Source of the DNA: Lineus longissimus
Taxonomy: Eukaryota > Nemertea > Pilidiophora > Heteronemertea > Lineidae
Reading direction: 5' to 3'
Length of the DNA stretch: 64,000 nt
Assembly: GCF_910592395.1 (NCBI RefSeq)
Contig: NC_088308.1
Coordinates: 18,739,501 to 18,803,500 of the forward strand
Shown: piece by piece, positions 13,401-26,830 of the stretch
Layout: each line of letters opens with the position of its first letter
Position numbering within the stretch: the first letter of the stretch is position 1
Translations under genes and position numbers: made by a program
Notes under the pieces: model-generated
Database searches by the model: none
The model's input: the letters and a program-made list of their open reading frames with translations, nothing else
What the model was told of the DNA's origin: nothing

Positions 13401-14230
13401 GGAAGAATTGGCATGATTTCTTTCATTCATAGGAAGAAGTGAGTGCCTTTCTTTGCTCTTGAGGAAGCATTGGCATGATTTCTTTCATTCATAGGAAGAA
13501 GCGAGGGCCTTTCTTTGCTCTTGAGGAAGAATTGGCATGATTTCTTTCATTCATAGGAAGAAGCGAGTGCCTTTCTTTGCTCTTGAGGAAGAATTGGCAT
13601 GATTTCTTTCATTCATAGGAAGAACGGAGCACCTTTCTTTGCTTTTGAGGAAGAATTGGCATGATTTCTTTCATTCATAGGAAGAACCGAGCGCCTTTCT
13701 TTGCTTTTTTGGAAGAATTGGCATGATTTCTTTCATTCATAGGAAGAAGCGAGCGCCTTTCTTTGCTTTTGAGGAAGAATTGGCATGATTTCTTTCATTC
13801 ATAAGAAGAAGTGAGCGCCTTTCTTTGCTTTTGAGGAAGAATTGGCATGATTTCTTTCATTCATAGGAAGAACCGAGCGCCTTTCTTTGCTTTTGAGGAA
13901 GAATTGGCATGATTTCTTTCATTCATAGGAAGAAGCGAGCGCCTTTCTTTGCTCTTGCGGAAGAATTGGCATGATTTCTTTCATTCATAGGAAGAAGTGA
14001 GTGCCTTTCTTTGCTCTCGAGGAAGAATTGGCATGATTTCTTTCATTCATAGGAGGAAGCGAGGGCCTTTCTTTCCTCTTGAGGAAGAATTGTCATGATT
14101 TCTTTCATTCATAGGAAGAAGCGAGGGCCTTTCTTTGCTCTTGAGGAAGAATTGGCATGATCTTTCATTCATAGGAAGAAGCGAGTGCCTTTCTTTGCTC
14201 TTCAGGAAGCATTGGCATGATTTCTTTCAT
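10440..14230 (+). repeat. higher-order repeat block B (1,797-bp period)
   Basis: A distinctive three-unit segment starting at 10501 recurs at 12298, 1,797 bp later. That distance is 29 x 62 minus 1, and each copy contains one 61-bp unit (GGGCCTTCTTTGCTCTCGAG). Neighbouring units also match in order, including CATTCACAGG next to TTTTCTCTTGAGGAAGCATT and the AGAAGTGAG units. A partial third copy follows to about 14,230. The same three-unit segment reappears at 18,745, outside this block. Confidence 0.85.
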
Positions 14231-15289
14231 TAATAGGAAGAAGCGAGTGCCTTTCTTTGCTCTTGAGGAAGAATTGGCATGATTTCTTTCATTCATAGGA
14301 AGAAGCGAGTGCCTTTCTTTGCTCTTGAGGAAGAATTGGCATGATTTCTTTCATTCATAGGAAGAAGCGAGTGCCTTTCTTTGCTCTTGAGGAAGAATTG
14401 GCATGATTTCTTTCATTCATAGGAAGAAGCGAGTGCCTTTCTTTGCTCTTGAGGAAGAATTGGCATGATTTCTTTCATTCATAGGAAGAAGCGAGGGCCT
14501 TTCTTTGCTTTTCAGGAAGAATTGGCATGATTTCTTTCATTCATAGGAAGAAGCGAGTGCCTTTCTTTGCTTTTAAGGAAGAATTGGCATGATTTCTTTC
14601 TTTGCTTTTGAGGAAGAATTGGCATGATTTCTTTCATTCATAGGAAGAAGCGTGTGCCTTTCTTTGCTTTTGCGGAAGAATTGGCATGATTTCTTTCTTT
14701 GCTTTTGAGGAAGAATTGGCATGATTTCTTTCATTCATAGGAAGAACCGAGCGCCTTTCTTTGCTTTTGAGGAAGAATTGGCATGATTTCTTTCATTCAT
14801 AGAAAGAACCGAGCGCCTTTCTTTGCTTTTGAGGAAGAATTGGCATGATTTCTTTCATTCATAGGAAGAACCGAGCGCCTTTCTTTGCTTTTGAGGAAGA
14901 ATTGGCATGATTTCTTTCATTCATAGGAAGAACCGAGCGCCTTTCTTTGCTTTTGAGGAAGAATTGGCATGATTTCTTTCATTCATAGGAAGAACCGAGC
15001 GCCTTTCTTTGCTTTTGAGGAAGAATTGGCATGATTTCTTTCATTCATAGGAAGAAGCGAGTGCCTTTCTTTGCTCTTGAGGAAGAATTGGCATGATTTC
15101 TTTCATTCTTAGGAAGAACCGAGCGCCTTTCTTTTGCTTTTGAGGAAGAATTGGCATGATTTCTTTCATTCATAGGAAGAAGCGAGCGCCTTTCTTTGCT
15201 CTTGAGGAAGAATTGGCATGATTTCTTTCATTCATAGGAAGAAGCGAGGGCCTTTCTTTGCTCTTGAGGAAGAATTGGCATGATTTGCA

Positions 15290-17500
15290 TGATTTCTTTC
15301 ATTCATAGGGAGTAGCGAGTGCCTTTCTTTGCTCTTGAGGAAGAATTGGCATGATTTCTTTCATTCATAAGAAGAAGCGAGTGCCTTTCTTTGCTTTTGC
15401 GGAAGAATTGGCATGATTTCTTTCTTTGCTTTTGAGGAAGAATTGGCATGATTTCTTTCATTCATAGGAAGAACCGAGTGCCTTTCTTTGCTTTTGAGGA
15501 AGAATTGGCATGATTTCTTTCATTCATAGGAAGAACCGAGCGCCTTTCTTTGCTTTTGAGGAAGAATTTGCATGATTTCTCTCATTCATAGGAAGAACCG
15601 AGCGCCTTTCTTTGCTTTTGAGGAAGAATTGGCATGATTTCTTTCATTCATAGGAAGAAGCGAGCGCCTTTCTTTGCTTTTGAGGAAGAATTGGCATGAT
15701 TTCTTTTATTCATAGAAAGAAGCGAGGGCCTTTATTTGCTTTTCAGGAAGAATTGGCATGATTTCTTTCATTCATAGGAAGAACCGAGCGCCTTTCTTTG
15801 CTTTTGCGGAAGAATTGGCATGATTTCTTTCATTCATAGGAAGAAGCGAGCGCCTTTCTTTTCTTTTGAGGAAGAATTGGCATGATTTCTTTCATTCATA
15901 GGAAGAAGCGAGCGCCTTTCTTTGCTTTTTGAGGAAGAATTGGCATGATTTCTTATTCATAGGAAGAAGCGAGTGCCTTTCTTTGCTCTTGAGGAAGAAT
16001 TGGCATGATTTCTTTCATTCATAGGAAGAAGCGAGGGCCTTTCTTTGCTCTTGAGGAAGAATTGGCATGTTTTCTTTCATTCATAGGGAGCAGCGAGTGC
16101 CTTTCTTTGCTCTTGAGGAAAAATTGGCATGATTTCTTTCATTCATAGGAAGAAGCGAGTGCCTTTCTTTGCTCTTGCGGAAGAATTGGCATGATTTCTT
16201 TCTTTGCTTTTGAGGAAGAATTGGCATGATTTCTTTCATTCATAGGAAGAACCGAGTGCCTTTCTTTGCTTTTGAGGAAGAATTGGCATGATTTCTTTCA
16301 TTCATAGGAAGAACCGAGTGCCTTTCTTTGCTTTTGAGGAAGAATTTGCATGATTTCTCTCATTCATAGGAAGAACCGAGCGCCTTTCTTTGCTTTTGAG
16401 GAAGAATTGGCATGATTTCTTTCATTCATAGGAAGAAGCGAGCGCCTTTCTTTGCTTTTGAGGAAGAATATTCATGATTTCTTTCATTCATAGGAAGAAG
16501 CGAGGGCCTTTCTTTGCTTTTCAGGAAGAATTGGCATGATTTCTTTCATTCATAGGAAGAACCGAGCGCCTTTCTTTGCTTTCGCGGAAGAATTGGCATG
16601 ATTTCTTTCATTCATAGGAAGAAGCGAGCGCCTTTCTTTTCTTTTGAGGAAGAATTGGCATGATTTCTTTCATTCATAGGAAGAAGCGAGCGCCTTCCTT
16701 TGCTTTTTGAGTAAGAATTGGCATGATTTCTTTCATTCATAGGAAGAAGCGAGTGCCTTTCTTTGCTCTTGAGGAAGAATTGGCATGATTTCTTTCATTC
16801 ATAGGAAGAAGCGAGGGCCTTTCTTTGCTCTTGAGGAAGAATTGGCATGTTTTCTTTCATTCATAGGGAGCAGCGAGTGCCTTTCTTTGCTCTTGAGGAA
16901 GAATTGGCATGATTTCTTTCATTCATAGGAAGAAGCGAGTGCCTTTCTTTGCTCTTGCAGAAGAATTGGCATGATTTCTTTCTTTGCTTTTGAGGAAGAA
17001 TTGGCATGATTTCTTTCATTCATAGGAAGAACCGAGTGCCTTTCTTTGCTTTTGAGGAAGAATTGGCATGATTTCTTTCATTCATAGGAAGAACCGAGCG
17101 CCTTTCTTTGCTTTTGAGGAAGAATTTGCATGATTTCTCTCATTCATAGGAAGAACCGAGCGCCTTTCTTTGCTTTTGAGGAAGAATTGGCATGATTTCT
17201 TTCATTCATAGGAAGAAGCGAGCGCCTTTCTTTGCTTTTGAGGAAGAATTGGCATGATTTCTTTTATTCATAGGAAGAAGCGAGGGCCTTTCTTTGCTTT
17301 TCAGGAAGAATTGGCATGATTTCTTTCATTCATAGGAAGAACCGAGCGCCTTTCTTTGCTTTTGCGGAAGAATTGGCATGATTTCTTTCATTCATAGGAA
17401 GAAGCGAGCGCCTTTCTTTGCTTTTTGAGGAAGAATTGGCATGATTTCTTTCATTCATAGGAAGAAGCGAGTGCCTTTCTTTGCTTTTGAGGAAGAATTG
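15290..17500 (+). repeat. higher-order repeat block A2, second copy of the A-type block
   Basis: The 35-bp short unit recurs at about 15,415, 16,195 and 16,975 (spacing about 780 bp) with the same unit order as in block A1. The block includes the TTTGCATGATTTCTCTCATT unit and the GGGAGCAGCGAG unit. A1 and A2 are separated by the different block B, so a multi-kilobase segment was probably copied or the array was rearranged. Confidence 0.8.
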
Positions 17501-20159
17501 GCATGATTTCTTTCATTCATAGGAAGAAGCGAGCGCCTTTCTTTGCTTTTGTGGAAGAATTGGCATGATTTCTTTCATTCATAGGAAGAAGCGAGCGCCT
17601 TTCTTTTCTTTTGAGGAAGAATTGGCATGATTTCTTTCATTCATAGGAAGAAGCGAGCGTCTTTCTTTGCTTTTTGAGGAAGAATTGGCATGATTTCTTT
17701 CATTCATAGGAAGAACCGAGCGCCTTTCTTTACTTTTGAGGAAGAATTGGCATGATTTCTTTCATTCATAGGAAGAAGCTAGCGCCTTTCTTTGCTCTTG
17801 CGGAAGAATTGGCATGATTTCTTTCATTCATAGGAAGAAGCGAGGGCCTTTCTTTGCTCTTGAGGAAGAATTGGCATGATTTCTTTCATTCATAGGAAGA
17901 AGCGAGGGCCTTTCTTTGCTCTTGAGGAAGAATTGGCATGATTTCTTTCATTCATAGGAAGAAGCGAGTGCCTTTCTTTGCTCTTGAGGAAGAATTGGCA
18001 TGATTTCTTTCATTCATAGGAAGAAGCGAGGGCCTTTCTTTGCTCTTGAGGAAGAATTGGCATGATTTCTTTCATTCATAGGAAGAAGCGAGTGCCTTTC
18101 TTTGCTCTCGAGGAAGAATTGGCATGATTTCTTTCATTCACAGGAAGAACCGAGCGCCTTTCTTTGCTTTTGAGGAAGAATTGGCATGATTTCTTTCATT
18201 CATAGGAAGAACCGAGCGCCTTTCTTTGCTTTTGAGGAAGAATTGGCATGATTTCTTTCATTCATAGGAAGAACCGAGCGCCTTTCTTTGCTTTTGAGGA
18301 AGAATTGGCATGATTTCTTTCATTCATAGGAAGAACCGAGCGCCTTTCTTTGCTTTTGAGGAAGAATTGGCATGATTTCTTTCATTCATAGGAAGAAGCG
18401 AGTGCCTTTCTTTGCTCTTGAGGAAGAATTGGCATGATTTCTTTCATTCTTAGGAAGAACCGAGCGCCTTTCTTTTGCTTTTGAGGAAGAATTGGCATGA
18501 TTTCTTTCATTCATAGGAAGAATCGAGCGCCTTTCTTTGCTTTTGAGGAAGAATTGGCATGATTTCTTTCATTCACAGGAAGAACGGAGCGCCTTTCTTT
18601 GCTTTTGAGGAAGAATTGGCATGATTTCTTTCATTCATAGGAAGAAGCGAGTGCCTTTCTTTGCTCTTGAGGAAGAATTGGCACGATTTCTTTCATTCAT
18701 AGGAAGAAGCGAGTGCCTTTCTTTGCTCTTGAGGAAGAATTGGCATGATTTCTTTCATTCATAGGAAGAAGCGAGTGCCTTTCTTTGCTCTTGAGGAAGA
18801 ATTGGCACGATTTCTTTCATTCATAGGAAGAAGCGAGGGCCTTCTTTGCTCTCGAGGAAGAATTGGCATGATTTCTTTCATTCATAGGAGGAAGCGAGGG
18901 CCTGTCTTTCCTATTGAGGAAGAATTGTCATGATTTCTTTCATTCATAGGAAGAAGCGAGGGCCTTTCTTTGCTCTTGAGGAAGAATTGGCATGATTTCT
19001 TTCATTCATAGGAAGAAGCGAGTGCCTTTCTTTGCTCTTGAGGAAGCATTGGCATGATTTCTTTCATTCATAGGAAGAAGCGAGGGCCTTTCTTTGCTCT
19101 TGAGGAAGAATTGGCATGATTTCTTTCATTCATAGGAAGAAGCGAGTGCCTTTCTTTGCTCTTGAGGAAGAATTGGCATGATTTCTTTCATTCATAGGAA
19201 GAACGGAGCGCCTTTCTTTGCTTTTGAGGAAGAATTGGCATGATTTCTTTCATTCATACGAAGAACCGAGCGCCTTTCTTTGCTTTTTAGGAAGAATTGG
19301 CATGATTTCTTTCATTCATAGGAAGAAGCGAGCGCCTTTCTTTGCTTTTGAGGAAGAATTGGCATGATTTCTTTCATTCATAAGAAGAAGTGAGCGCCTT
19401 TCTTTGCTTTTGAGGAAGAATTGGCATGATTTCTTTCATTCATAGGAAGAACCGAGCGCCTTTCTTTGCTTTTGAGGAAGAATTGGCATGATTTCTTTCA
19501 TTCATAGGAAGAAGCGAGCGCCTTTCTTTGCTCTTGCGGAAGAATTGGCATGATTTCTTTCATTCATAGGAAGAATTGAGTGCCTTTCTTTGCTCTCGAG
19601 GCAGAATTGGCATGATTTCTTTCATTCATAGGAGGAAGCGAGGGCCTTTCTTTCCTCTTGAGGAAGAATTGTCATGATTTCTTTCATTCATAGGAAGAAG
19701 CGAGGGCCTTTCTTTGCTCTTGAGGAAGAATTGGCATGATTTCTTTCATTCATAGGAAGAAGCAAGTGCCTTTCTCTGCTCTTGAGGAAGCATTGGCATG
19801 ATTTATTTCATTCATAGGAAGAAGCGAGTGCCTTTCTTTGCTCTTGAGGAAGAATTGGCATGATTTCTTTCATTCATAGGAAGAAGCGAGTGCCTTTCTT
19901 TGCTCTTGAGGAAGAATTGGCATGATTTCTTTCATTCATAGGAAGAAGCGAGTGCCTTTCTTTGCTCTTGAGGAAGAATTGGCACGATTTCTTTCATTCA
20001 TAGGAAGAAGCGAGTGCCTTTCTTTGCTCTTGAGGAAGAATTGGCCTGATTTCTTTCATTCATAGGAAGAAGCGAGTGCCTTTCTTTGCTCTTGAGGAAG
20101 AATTGGCATGATTTCTTTCATTCATAGGAAGAAGCGTGTGCCTTTCTTTGCTTTTGCGG

Positions 20160-23100
20160 AAGAATTGGCATGATTTCTTTCTTTGCTTTTGAGGAAGAAT
20201 TGGCATGATTTCTTTCATTCATAGGAAGAACCGAGCGCCTTTCTTTGCTTTTGAGGAAGAATTGGCATGATTTCTTTCATTCATAGGTAGAAGCGAGTGC
20301 CTTTCTTTGCTCTTGAGGAAGAATTGGCATGATTTCTTTCATTCTTAGGAAGAACCGAGCGCCTTTCTTTTGCTTTTGAGGAAGAATTGGCATGATTTCT
20401 TTCATTCATAGGAAGAATCGAGCGCCTTTCTTTGCTTTTGAGGAAGAATTGGCATGATTTCTTTCATTCACAGGAAGAAGCGAGTGCTTTTCTTTGCTCT
20501 TGAGGAAGCATTGGCATGATTTCTTTCATTCATAGGAAGAAGCGAGTGCCTTTCTTTGCTCTTGAGGAAGAATTGGCATGATTTCTTTCATTCATAGGAA
20601 GAAGCGAGTGCCTTTCTTTGCTCTTGAGGAAGAATTGGCATGATTTCTTTCATTCATAGGAAGAAGCGAGTGCCTTTCTCTGCTCTTGAGGAAGAATTGG
20701 CACGATTTCTTTCATTCATAGGAAGAAGCGAGGGCCTTCTTTGCTCTCGAGGAAGAATTGGCATGATTTCTTTCATTCATAGGAGGAAGCGAGGGCCTGT
20801 CTTTCCTCTTGAGGAAGAATTGTCATGATTTCTTTCATTCATAGGAAGAAGCGAGGGCCTTTCTTTGCTCTTGAGGAAGAATTGGCATGATTTCTTTCAT
20901 TCATAGGAAGAAGCGAGTGCCTTTCTTTGCTCTTGAGGAAGCATTGGCATGATTTCTTTCATTCATGGGAAGAAGCGAGGGCCTTTCTTTACTCTTGAGG
21001 AAGAATTGGTATGATTTCTTTCATTCATAGGAAGAAGCGAGTGCCTTTCTTTGCTCTTGAGGAAGCATTGGCATGATTTCTTTCATTCATAGGAAGAAGC
21101 GAGTGCCTTTCTTTGCTCTTGAGGAAGCATTGGCATGATTTCTTTCATTCATAGGAAGAAGCGAGGGCCTTTCTTTGCTCTTGAGGAAGAATTGGCATGA
21201 TTTCTTTCATTCATAGGAAGAAGCGAGTGCCTTTCTTTGCTCTTGAGGAAGCATTGGCATGATTTCTTTCATTCATAGGAAGAAGCGAGTGCCTTTCTTT
21301 GCTCTTGAGGAAGAATTGGCATGATTTCTTTCATTCATAGGAAGAAGCGAGTGCCTTTTTTTGCTCTTGAGGAAGAATTGGCATGATTTCTTTCATTCAT
21401 AGGAAGAAGCGAGTGCCTTTCTTTGCTCTTGAGGAAGAATTGGCACGATTTCTTTCATTCATAGGAAGAAGCGAGTGCCTTTCTTTGCTCTTGAGGAAGA
21501 ATTGGCATGATTTCTTTCATTCATAGGAAGAAGCGAGTGCCTTTCTTTGCTCTTGAGGAAGCATTGGCATGATTTCTTTCATTCATAGGAAGAAGCGAGG
21601 GCCTTCCTTTGCTCTTGAGGAAGCATTGGCATGATTTCTTTCATTCATAGGAAGAAGCGAGTGCCTTTCTTTGCTCTTGAGGAAGCATTGGCATGATTTC
21701 TTTCATTCATAGGAAGAAGCGAGGGCCTTTCTTTGCTCTTGAGGAAGAATTGGCATGATTTCTTTCATTCATAGGAAGAAGCGAGTGCCTTTCTTTGCTC
21801 TTGAGGAAGCATTGGCATGATTTCTTTCATTCATAGGAAGAAGCGAGTGCCTTTCTTTGCTCTTGAGGAAGAATTGGCATGATTTCTTTCATTCATAGGA
21901 AGAAGCGAGTGCCTTTTTTTGCTCTTGAGAGAGAATTGGCATGATTTCTTTCATTCATAGGAAGAAGCGAGTGCCTTTCTTTGCTCTTGAGGAAGAATTG
22001 GCACGATTTCTTTCATTCATAGGAAGAAGCGTGTGCCTTTCTTTGCTTTTGCGGAAGAATTGGCATGATTTCTTTCTTTTGCTTTTGAGGAAGAATTGGC
22101 ATGATTTCTTTCATTCATAGGAAGAATCGAGCGCCTTTCTTTGCTTTTGAGGAAGAATTGGCATGATTTCTTTCATTCACAGGAAGAAGCGAGTGCTTTT
22201 CTTTGCTCTTGAGGAAGCATTGGCATGATTTCTTTCATTCATAGGAAGAAGCGAGTGCCTTTCTTTGCTCTTGAGGAAGAATTGGCATGATTTCTTTCAT
22301 TCATAGGAAGAAGCGAGTGCCTTTCTTTGCTCTTGAGGAAGAATTGGCATGATTTCTTTCATTCATAGGAAGAAGCGAGTGCCTTTCTCTGCTCTTGAGG
22401 AAGAATTGGCACGATTTCTTTCATTCATAGGAAGAAGCGAGGGCCTTCTTTGCTCTCGAGGAAGAATTGGCATGATTTCTTTCATTCATAGGAGGAAGCG
22501 AGGGCCTGTCTTTCCTCTTGAGGAAGAATTGTCATGATTTCTTTCATTCATAGGAAGAAGCGAGGGCCTTTCTTTGCTCTTGAGGAAGAATTGGCATGAT
22601 TTCTTTCATTCATAGGAAGAAGCGAGTGCCTTTCTTTGCTCTTGAGGAAGCATTGGCATGATTTCTTTCATTCATGGGAAGAAGCGAGGGCCTTTCTTTA
22701 CTCTTGAGGAAGAATTGGTATGATTTCTTTCATTCATAGGAAGAAGCGAGTGCCTTTCTTTGCTCTTGAGGAAGCATTGGCATGATTTCTTTCATTCATA
22801 GGAAGAAGCGAGTGCCTTTCTTTGCTCTTGAGGAAGCATTGGCATGATTTCTTTCATTCATAGGAAGAAGCGAGGGCCTTTCTTTGCTCTTGAGGAAGAA
22901 TTGGCATGATTTCTTTCATTCATAGGAAGAAGCGAGTGCCTTTCTTTGCTCTTGAGGAAGCATTGGCATGATTTCTTTCATTCATAGGAAGAAGCGAGTG
23001 CCTTTCTTTGCTCTTGAGGAAGAATTGGCATGATTTCTTTCATTCATAGGAAGAAGCGAGTGCCTTTTTTTGCTCTTGAGGAAGAATTGGCATGATTTCT

Positions 23101-23790
23101 TTCATTCATAGGAAGAAGCGAGTGCCTTTCTTTGCTCTTGAGGAAGAATTGGCACGATTTCTTTCATTCATAGGAAGAAGCGAGTGCCTTTCTTTGCTCT
23201 TGAGGAAGAATTGGCATGATTTCTTTCATTCATAGGAAGAAGCGAGTGCCTTTCTTTGCTCTTGAGGAAGCATTGGCATGATTTCTTTCATTCATAGGAA
23301 GAAGCGAGGGCCTTCCTTTGCTCTTGAGGAAGCATTGGCATGATTTCTTTCATTCATAGGAAGAAGCGAGTGCCTTTCTTTGCTCTTGAGGAAGCATTGG
23401 CATGATTTCTTTCATTCATAGGAAGAAGCGAGGGCCTTTCTTTGCTCTTGAGGAAGAATTGGCATGATTTCTTTCATTCATAGGAAGAAGCGAGTGCCTT
23501 TCTTTGCTCTTGAGGAAGCATTGGCATGATTTCTTTCATTCATAGGAAGAAGCGAGTGCCTTTCTTTGCTCTTGAGGAAGAATTGGCATGATTTCTTTCA
23601 TTCATAGGAAGAAGCGAGTGCCTTTTTTTGCTCTTGAGAGAGAATTGGCATGATTTCTTTCATTCATAGGAAGAAGCGAGTGCCTTTCTTTGCTCTTGAG
23701 GAAGAATTGGCACGATTTCTTTCATTCATAGGAAGAAGCGTGTGCCTTTCTTTGCTTTTGCGGAAGAATTGGCATGATTTCTTTCTTTGC
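20160..23790 (+). repeat. higher-order repeat block C (1,709-bp period)
   Basis: The segment starting at 20,640 recurs at 22,349, 1,709 bp later, with a near-identical unit order that includes the GGTATGATTT, CCTTTTTTTGCTC and GAGAGAGAATTGG variants. The distance fits 27 full units plus one 36-bp short unit minus one base. Even private variants are shared, so this is a recent duplication of a 1.7-kb block. Confidence 0.85.
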
Positions 23791-24059
23791 TTTTGAGGAA
23801 GAATTTGCATGATTTCTTTCATTCATAGGAAGAACCGAGCGCCTTTCTTTGCTTTTGAGGAAGAATTGGCATGATTTCTTTCATTCATAGAAAAAACCGA
23901 GCGCCTTTCTTTGGTTTTGAGGAAGAATTGGCATGATTTCTTTCATTCATAGGAAGAACCGAGCGCCTTTCTTTGCTTTTGAGGAAGAATTGGCATGATT
24001 TCTTTTATTCATAGGAAGAACCGAGCGCCTTTCTTTGCTTTTGAGGAAGAATTGGCATG

Positions 24060-26390
24060 ATTTCTTTCATTCACAGGAAGAAGTGAGTGCCTTTCTTTGC
24101 TTTTGAGGAAGAATCGGCATGATTTCTTTCATTCACAGGAAGAAGCGTGTGCCTTTCTTTGCTTTTGAGGAAGAATCGGCATGATTTCTTTCATTCACAG
24201 GAAGAAGCGAGTGCCTTTCTTTGCTTTTGAGGAAGAATCGGCATGATTTCTTTCATTCACAGGAAGAAGCGAGTGCCTTTCTTTGCTTTTGAGGAAGAAT
24301 CGGCATGATTTCTTTCATTCACAGGAAGAAGCGAGTGCCTTTCTTTGCTTTTGAGGAAGAATCGGCATGATTTCTTTCATTCACAGAAAGAAGCGAGTGC
24401 CTTTCTTTGCTTTTGAGGAAGAATCGGCATGATTTCTTTCATTCACAGGAAGAAGCGAGTGCCTTTCTTTCCTTTTGAGGAAGAATCGGCATGATTTCTT
24501 TCATTCACAGGAAGAAGCGAGTGCCGTTCTTTGCTTTTGAGGAAGAATCGGCATGATTTCTTTCATTCATAGGAAGAAGCGAGTGCCTTTCTTTGCTTTT
24601 GAGGAAGAATCGGCATGATTTCTTTCGTTCATAGGAAGAAGCGAGTGCCTTTCTTTCCTTTTGAGGAAGAATCGGCATGACTTCTTTCATTCATAGGAAG
24701 AAGCGAGTGCCTTTCTTTCCTTTTGAGGAAGAATCGGCATGATTTCTTTCATTCATAGGAAGAAGCGAGTGCCTTTCTTTCCTTTTGAGGAAGAATTGTC
24801 ATGATTTCTTTCATTCATAGGAAGAAGCGAGGGCCTTTCTTTGCTCTTGAGGAAGAATTGGCATGATTTCTTTCATTCATAGGAAGAACCGAGTGCCTTT
24901 CTTTGCTCTTGAGGAAGCATTGGCATGATTTCTTTCATTCATAGGAAGAAACGAGTGCCTTTCTTTGCTCTTGAGGAAGAATTGGCATGATTTCTTTCAT
25001 TCATAGGAAGAAGCGAGTGCCTTTCTTTGCTCTTGAGGAAGAATTGGCATGATTTCTTTCATTCATAGGAAGAAGCGAGTGCCTTTCTTTGCTCTTGAGG
25101 AAGAATTGGCACGATTTCTTTCATTCATAGGAAGAAGCGAGTGCCTTTCTTTGCTCTTGAGGAAGAATTGGCACGATTTCTTTCATTCATAGGAAGAAGC
25201 GAGTGCCTTTCTTTGCTCTTGAGGAAGAATTGGCACGATTTCTTTCATTCATAGGAAGAAGCGTGTGCCTTTCTTTGCTTTTGCGGAAGAATTGGCATGA
25301 TTTCTTTCTTTGCTTTTGAGGAAGAATTGGCATGATTTCTTTCATTCATAGGAAGAACCGAGCGCCTTTCTTTGCTTTTGAGGAAGAATTGGCATGATTT
25401 CTTTCATTCATAGAAAAAACCGAGCGCCTTTCTTTGCTTTTGAGGAAGAATTGGCATGATTTCTTTCATTCATAGGAAGAACCGAGCGCCTTTCTTTGCT
25501 TTTGAGGAAGAATTGGCATGATTTCTTTCATTCATAGGAAGAAGTGAGTGCCTTTCTTTGCTCTTGAGGAAGAATTGGCATGATTCCTTTCTGTCTTAGG
25601 AAGAACCGAGCGCCTTTCTTTTGCTTTTGAGGAAGAATTGGCATGATTTCTTTCATTCATAGGAAGAATCGAGCGCCTTTCTTTGCTTTTGAGGAAGAAT
25701 TGGCATGATTTCTTTCATTCATAGGAAGAATCGAGCGCCTTTCTTTGCTTTTGAGGAAGAATTGGCATGATTTCTTTCATTCACAGGAAGAAGCGAGCAC
25801 CTTTCTTTGCTTTTGAGGAAGAATCGGCATGATTTCTTTCATTCATAGGAAGAAGCGAGTGCCTTTCTTTGCTTTTGAGGAAGAATCGGCATGATTTCTT
25901 TCATTCACAGGAAGAAGTGAGTGCCTTTCTTTGCTTTTGAGGAAGAATCGGCATGATTTCTTTCATTCACAGGAAGAAGCGTGTGCCTTTCTTTGCTTTT
26001 GAGGAAGAATCGGCATGATTTCTTTCATTCATAGGAAGGAGCGAGTGCCTGTCTTTGCTTTTGAGGAAGAATCGGCATGATTTCTTTCATTCATAGGAAG
26101 GAGCGAGTGCCTGTCTTTGCTTTTGAGGAAGAATCGGCATGATTTCTTTCATTCATAGGAAGAAGCGAGTGCCTGTCTTTCCTTTTGAGGAAGAATCGGC
26201 ATGATTTCTTTCATTCATAGGAAGAAGCGAGTGCCTTTCTTTCCTTTTGAGGAAGAATCGGCATGATTTCTTTCATTCATAGGAAGAAGCGAGTGCCTTT
26301 CTTTCCTTTTGAGGAAGAATTGGCATGATTTCTTTCATTCATAGGAAGAAGCGAGTGCCTTTCTTTCCTTTTCAGGAAGAATTGACATGA
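24060..26390 (+). repeat. GAATCGG / CATTCACAGG subfamily zone of the 62-bp array
   Basis: Two runs, at about 24,100-24,790 and 25,800-26,320, consist of units that share GAATCGGCATG. They commonly also have CATTCACAGG or TTTCCTTTTGAGG. The variants are rare elsewhere in the array. Between the two runs lie ordinary units, including one 35-bp short unit near 25,300. This is local homogenisation of a distinct monomer type. Confidence 0.75.
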
Positions 26391-26830
26391 TTTCTTTCAT
26401 TCATAGGAAGAAGCGAGTGCCTTTCTATGCTTTTCAGGATGAATTGACAAGGTTTCTATCATTTATAGGAAGAACCGAATTCTTTTCTTTGCTTTTGAGG
26501 AAGAATTGACATGATTTCTTTCATTCATAGGAAGAAACGACTGCCTTTCTTTGCTTTTGAGGAAGAATTGACATGATTTCTTTCATTCATAGGAAGAAAT
26601 GCCTGCCTTTCTTTGCTTTTGAGGAAGAAATGATATGATTTCTTTCATTTATAGGAAGAACCGAATGCCTTTCTTTGCTTTTGAGGAAGAATTGACATGA
26701 TTTCTTTCATTCATAAGAAGAAACGACTGTCTTTCTTTGCTTTTGAAGTAGAAATGATATGATTTCTTTCATTCATAGAAGAAATGACTGCCTTTCTTTG
26801 CTTTTGAGGAAGAAATGTCATGATTTCTTT

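Noticed and set aside
10501-22537. Five near-identical 62-codon open frames (10,501; 12,298; 18,745; 20,640; 22,349) inside the array
   Set aside because: They arise where three 62-bp units with a 61-bp member happen to stay open. The 62-bp period shifts frame each unit, and there is no start context, domain or longer frame. They mark duplicated blocks, not genes.
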